DNA from: JACZXQ01 sp036986155
GTDB taxonomy: Bacteria > Gemmatimonadota > Gemmatimonadetes > Longimicrobiales > Gaopeijiaceae
DNA length: 52,158 nucleotides
Reading direction: 5' to 3'
NCBI GenBank assembly: GCA_036986155.1
Contig: BTRA01000006.1
Location: 1 to 52,158 of the forward strand
Part shown: in pieces, positions 51,088-52,158 of the stretch
Layout: the number at the start of each line of letters is the position of its first letter
Position numbering within the stretch: the first letter of the stretch is position 1
Notes under the pieces: model-generated
The model's database searches: none
Told to the model about the DNA's origin: nothing
What the model saw: only the letters and a program-made list of their open reading frames with translations
Translations under genes and position numbers: made by a program

Positions 51088-52158
51088 ATGAGTGACGATA
51101 CTCTGCATCAGTCGGTCCTCGACGCCTTAGCGACCCTCATGCATCCCGACGCCGGCCAGGATGTCGTGAGTAGCGGCCTGGTCCGTAACGTGGAAGTCGG
51201 GGAAGGTGGTGCGGTCAGGTTTTCGTTCGCGCCAGGTCCGCGCGACCCGGGATCGCTCGCCCGGGAGGCCCGAAAGGTCGTCGAAGGCGTGGACGGGGTC
51301 TCGTCGGTAAAAGTGGACGTCCAGCTTCCCCAGGCTGCGGGGAGTGGAACACCGTCGGTTCCACCTTCGCGAGGGCCGGCGCCTGGGTCTGTCCCGGCTC
51401 CCACACCCTCCCCGGGTCTGTTGAAGAATGTCGACGCCATCGTCGCGATCAGCTCGGGCAAGGGCGGGGTCGGAAAGTCCATGGTCGCCGCGAATCTCGC
51501 CACAGCCCTCGCTTTGGGGGGGAAGCGGGTCGGCTTGCTGGATGCTGACATTTACGGTCCGAACATCCCTTTGATGTTTGGACAGGACGATCGTCCTAAA
51601 GTAAAGGGTGATCGCGGCCGGGAGATGATCGAACCGCTCGAGGCTCACGGCGTGCGCCTCATGAGCTTGGGCTTCCTTCTCGACAAAGAGCAGCCAGCGA
51701 TCATGCGCGGGCCCCTCATCAGCGGAATCTTGCGGCAGTTTCTGGAGCAGGTGGATTGGGGAGATCTCGATATCATGATCGTGGATATGCCACCGGGAAC
51801 CGGTGATGCCCAGCTCTCGCTGGTGCAGACGATCGACCTTGATGGAGCCGTCATGGTTACGACCCCCCAGGAGGTGGCCCTCGGGGATGTGCGCCGTGGG
51901 ATTCGCATGTTCGAGCGAGTCAACACGAGGGTGCTTGGGATTGTCGAAAACATGAGCGGCATGGCCTGCCCCCACTGTGGAGAAGCGGTGGACGTGTTCG
52001 GCTCAGGCGGCGGCAGGCGCCTCGCGGACGAGATGAAACTGCCCTTCCTGGGCTGTGTGCCCCTGGACCCGCGAGTTCGGACCGCAGGGGACGAGGGTGT
52101 GCCGTCCGTTACCGGGGCCGCGGACCCCGCTGCCGCCAAGGCGCTCCAAGGTGTCGCG
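51088..52158 (+). CDS. mrp: Mrp/ApbC iron-sulfur carrier ATPase (3' end outside the window)
   Basis: The gene runs off the right edge after 357 codons without a stop. Residues 1-75 are a MIP18/DUF59-like domain, then a proline-rich linker (about 83-110) leads to the deviant Walker A ATPase: SSGKGGVGKS (122-131), DADIYGPNIP and DMPPGTGD. The CPHC pair (C294, C297) is the Fe-S ligand site of dimeric Mrp/ApbC/NBP35 carriers. It probably follows nfu in one locus for Fe-S maturation. It is nearly full length; usual proteins are 360-380 residues. Confidence 0.95.
   Translation, partial: MSDDTLHQSVLDALATLMHPDAGQDVVSSGLVRNVEVGEGGAVRFSFAPGPRDPGSLAREARKVVEGVDGVSSVKVDVQLPQAAGSGTPSVPPSRGPAPGSVPAPTPSPGLLKNVDAIVAISSGKGGVGKSMVAANLATALALGGKRVGLLDADIYGPNIPLMFGQDDRPKVKGDRGREMIEPLEAHGVRLMSLGFLLDKEQPAIMRGPLISGILRQFLEQVDWGDLDIMIVDMPPGTGDAQLSLVQTIDLDGAVMVTTPQEVALGDVRRGIRMFERVNTRVLGIVENMSGMACPHCGEAVDVFGSGGGRRLADEMKLPFLGCVPLDPRVRTAGDEGVPSVTGAADPAAAKALQGVA

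Overview
The window is 52 kb of GC-rich, gene-dense bacterial chromosome from a Gram-negative (diderm) organism. Evidence for an outer membrane includes a predicted beta-barrel, two SurA/PpiC-type periplasmic chaperones, several lipoboxes and a Wzz/BY-kinase polysaccharide co-polymerase. GTG starts are frequent, genes often overlap by four bases, and the gene set looks most like Gemmatimonadota. That phylum assignment is inference from general impression and was not tested against a database. I see no rRNA, tRNA, CRISPR array, transposase, integrase or phage gene, so most of the window reads as core chromosome.

Layout. 1-342 has no convincing gene. 343-2122 encodes electron-transfer flavoprotein (etfB-etfA), convergent with moeA (2133-3458) and a small outer-membrane barrel protein. 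4268-7443 is a translationally coupled pair: a triple-SH3 exported protein and a large lipoprotein with a zinc-metalloprotease HEFQH motif. 7545-9295 holds a zinc-ribbon membrane protein and a DMT exporter. 9296-12617 is the most unusual stretch: a GAF-like/TPR protein, a tiny lipoprotein ending in three HNPNVG repeats encoded tail-to-tail with it, an AraC-type regulator with a degenerate receiver-like N-terminus, and an 80-residue orphan. 12634-14896 carries an aldonolactone-oxidase-like FAD enzyme and an epimerase-like SDR. 14900-17580 has a PBP4-type D,D-carboxypeptidase, a PerR-type Fur-family regulator and a divergent hypothetical gene, with a perfect 14-bp palindrome between the last two.

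17665-24357 holds acs, a left-handed beta-helix acyltransferase, a small acidic protein, guaB behind a good promoter and a long leader hairpin, and a class-V aminotransferase convergent with moaC. From 38456 leftwards to 23839 nearly every gene is on the minus strand: DUF58, BatA-like, mfd, two parvulins, pdxA, ftsE, ftsX, an EnvC-like factor, holB and moaC. FtsE, FtsX and the EnvC-like protein should form a division-linked switch for peptidoglycan hydrolysis. The two parvulins should serve outer-membrane protein folding.

38594-46471 (plus strand) runs lepA, a PfkB-like kinase, a STAS-like/GHKL-ATPase protein and a STAS-like protein (an apparent partner-switching module), then a Cys/Met-metabolism PLP enzyme and a penicillin-acylase-family hydrolase. 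On the minus strand follow a 1-pyrroline-5-carboxylate dehydrogenase and the Wzz/BY-kinase. The window ends with an Nfu-type Fe-S protein and a Mrp/ApbC ATPase that runs off the edge. The best candidate for an undescribed system is the repeat-lipoprotein/TPR/AraC cluster at 9.4-12.3 kb, which has the parts expected of a secreted-peptide and TPR-receptor circuit. The PfkB/GHKL/STAS operon is second.
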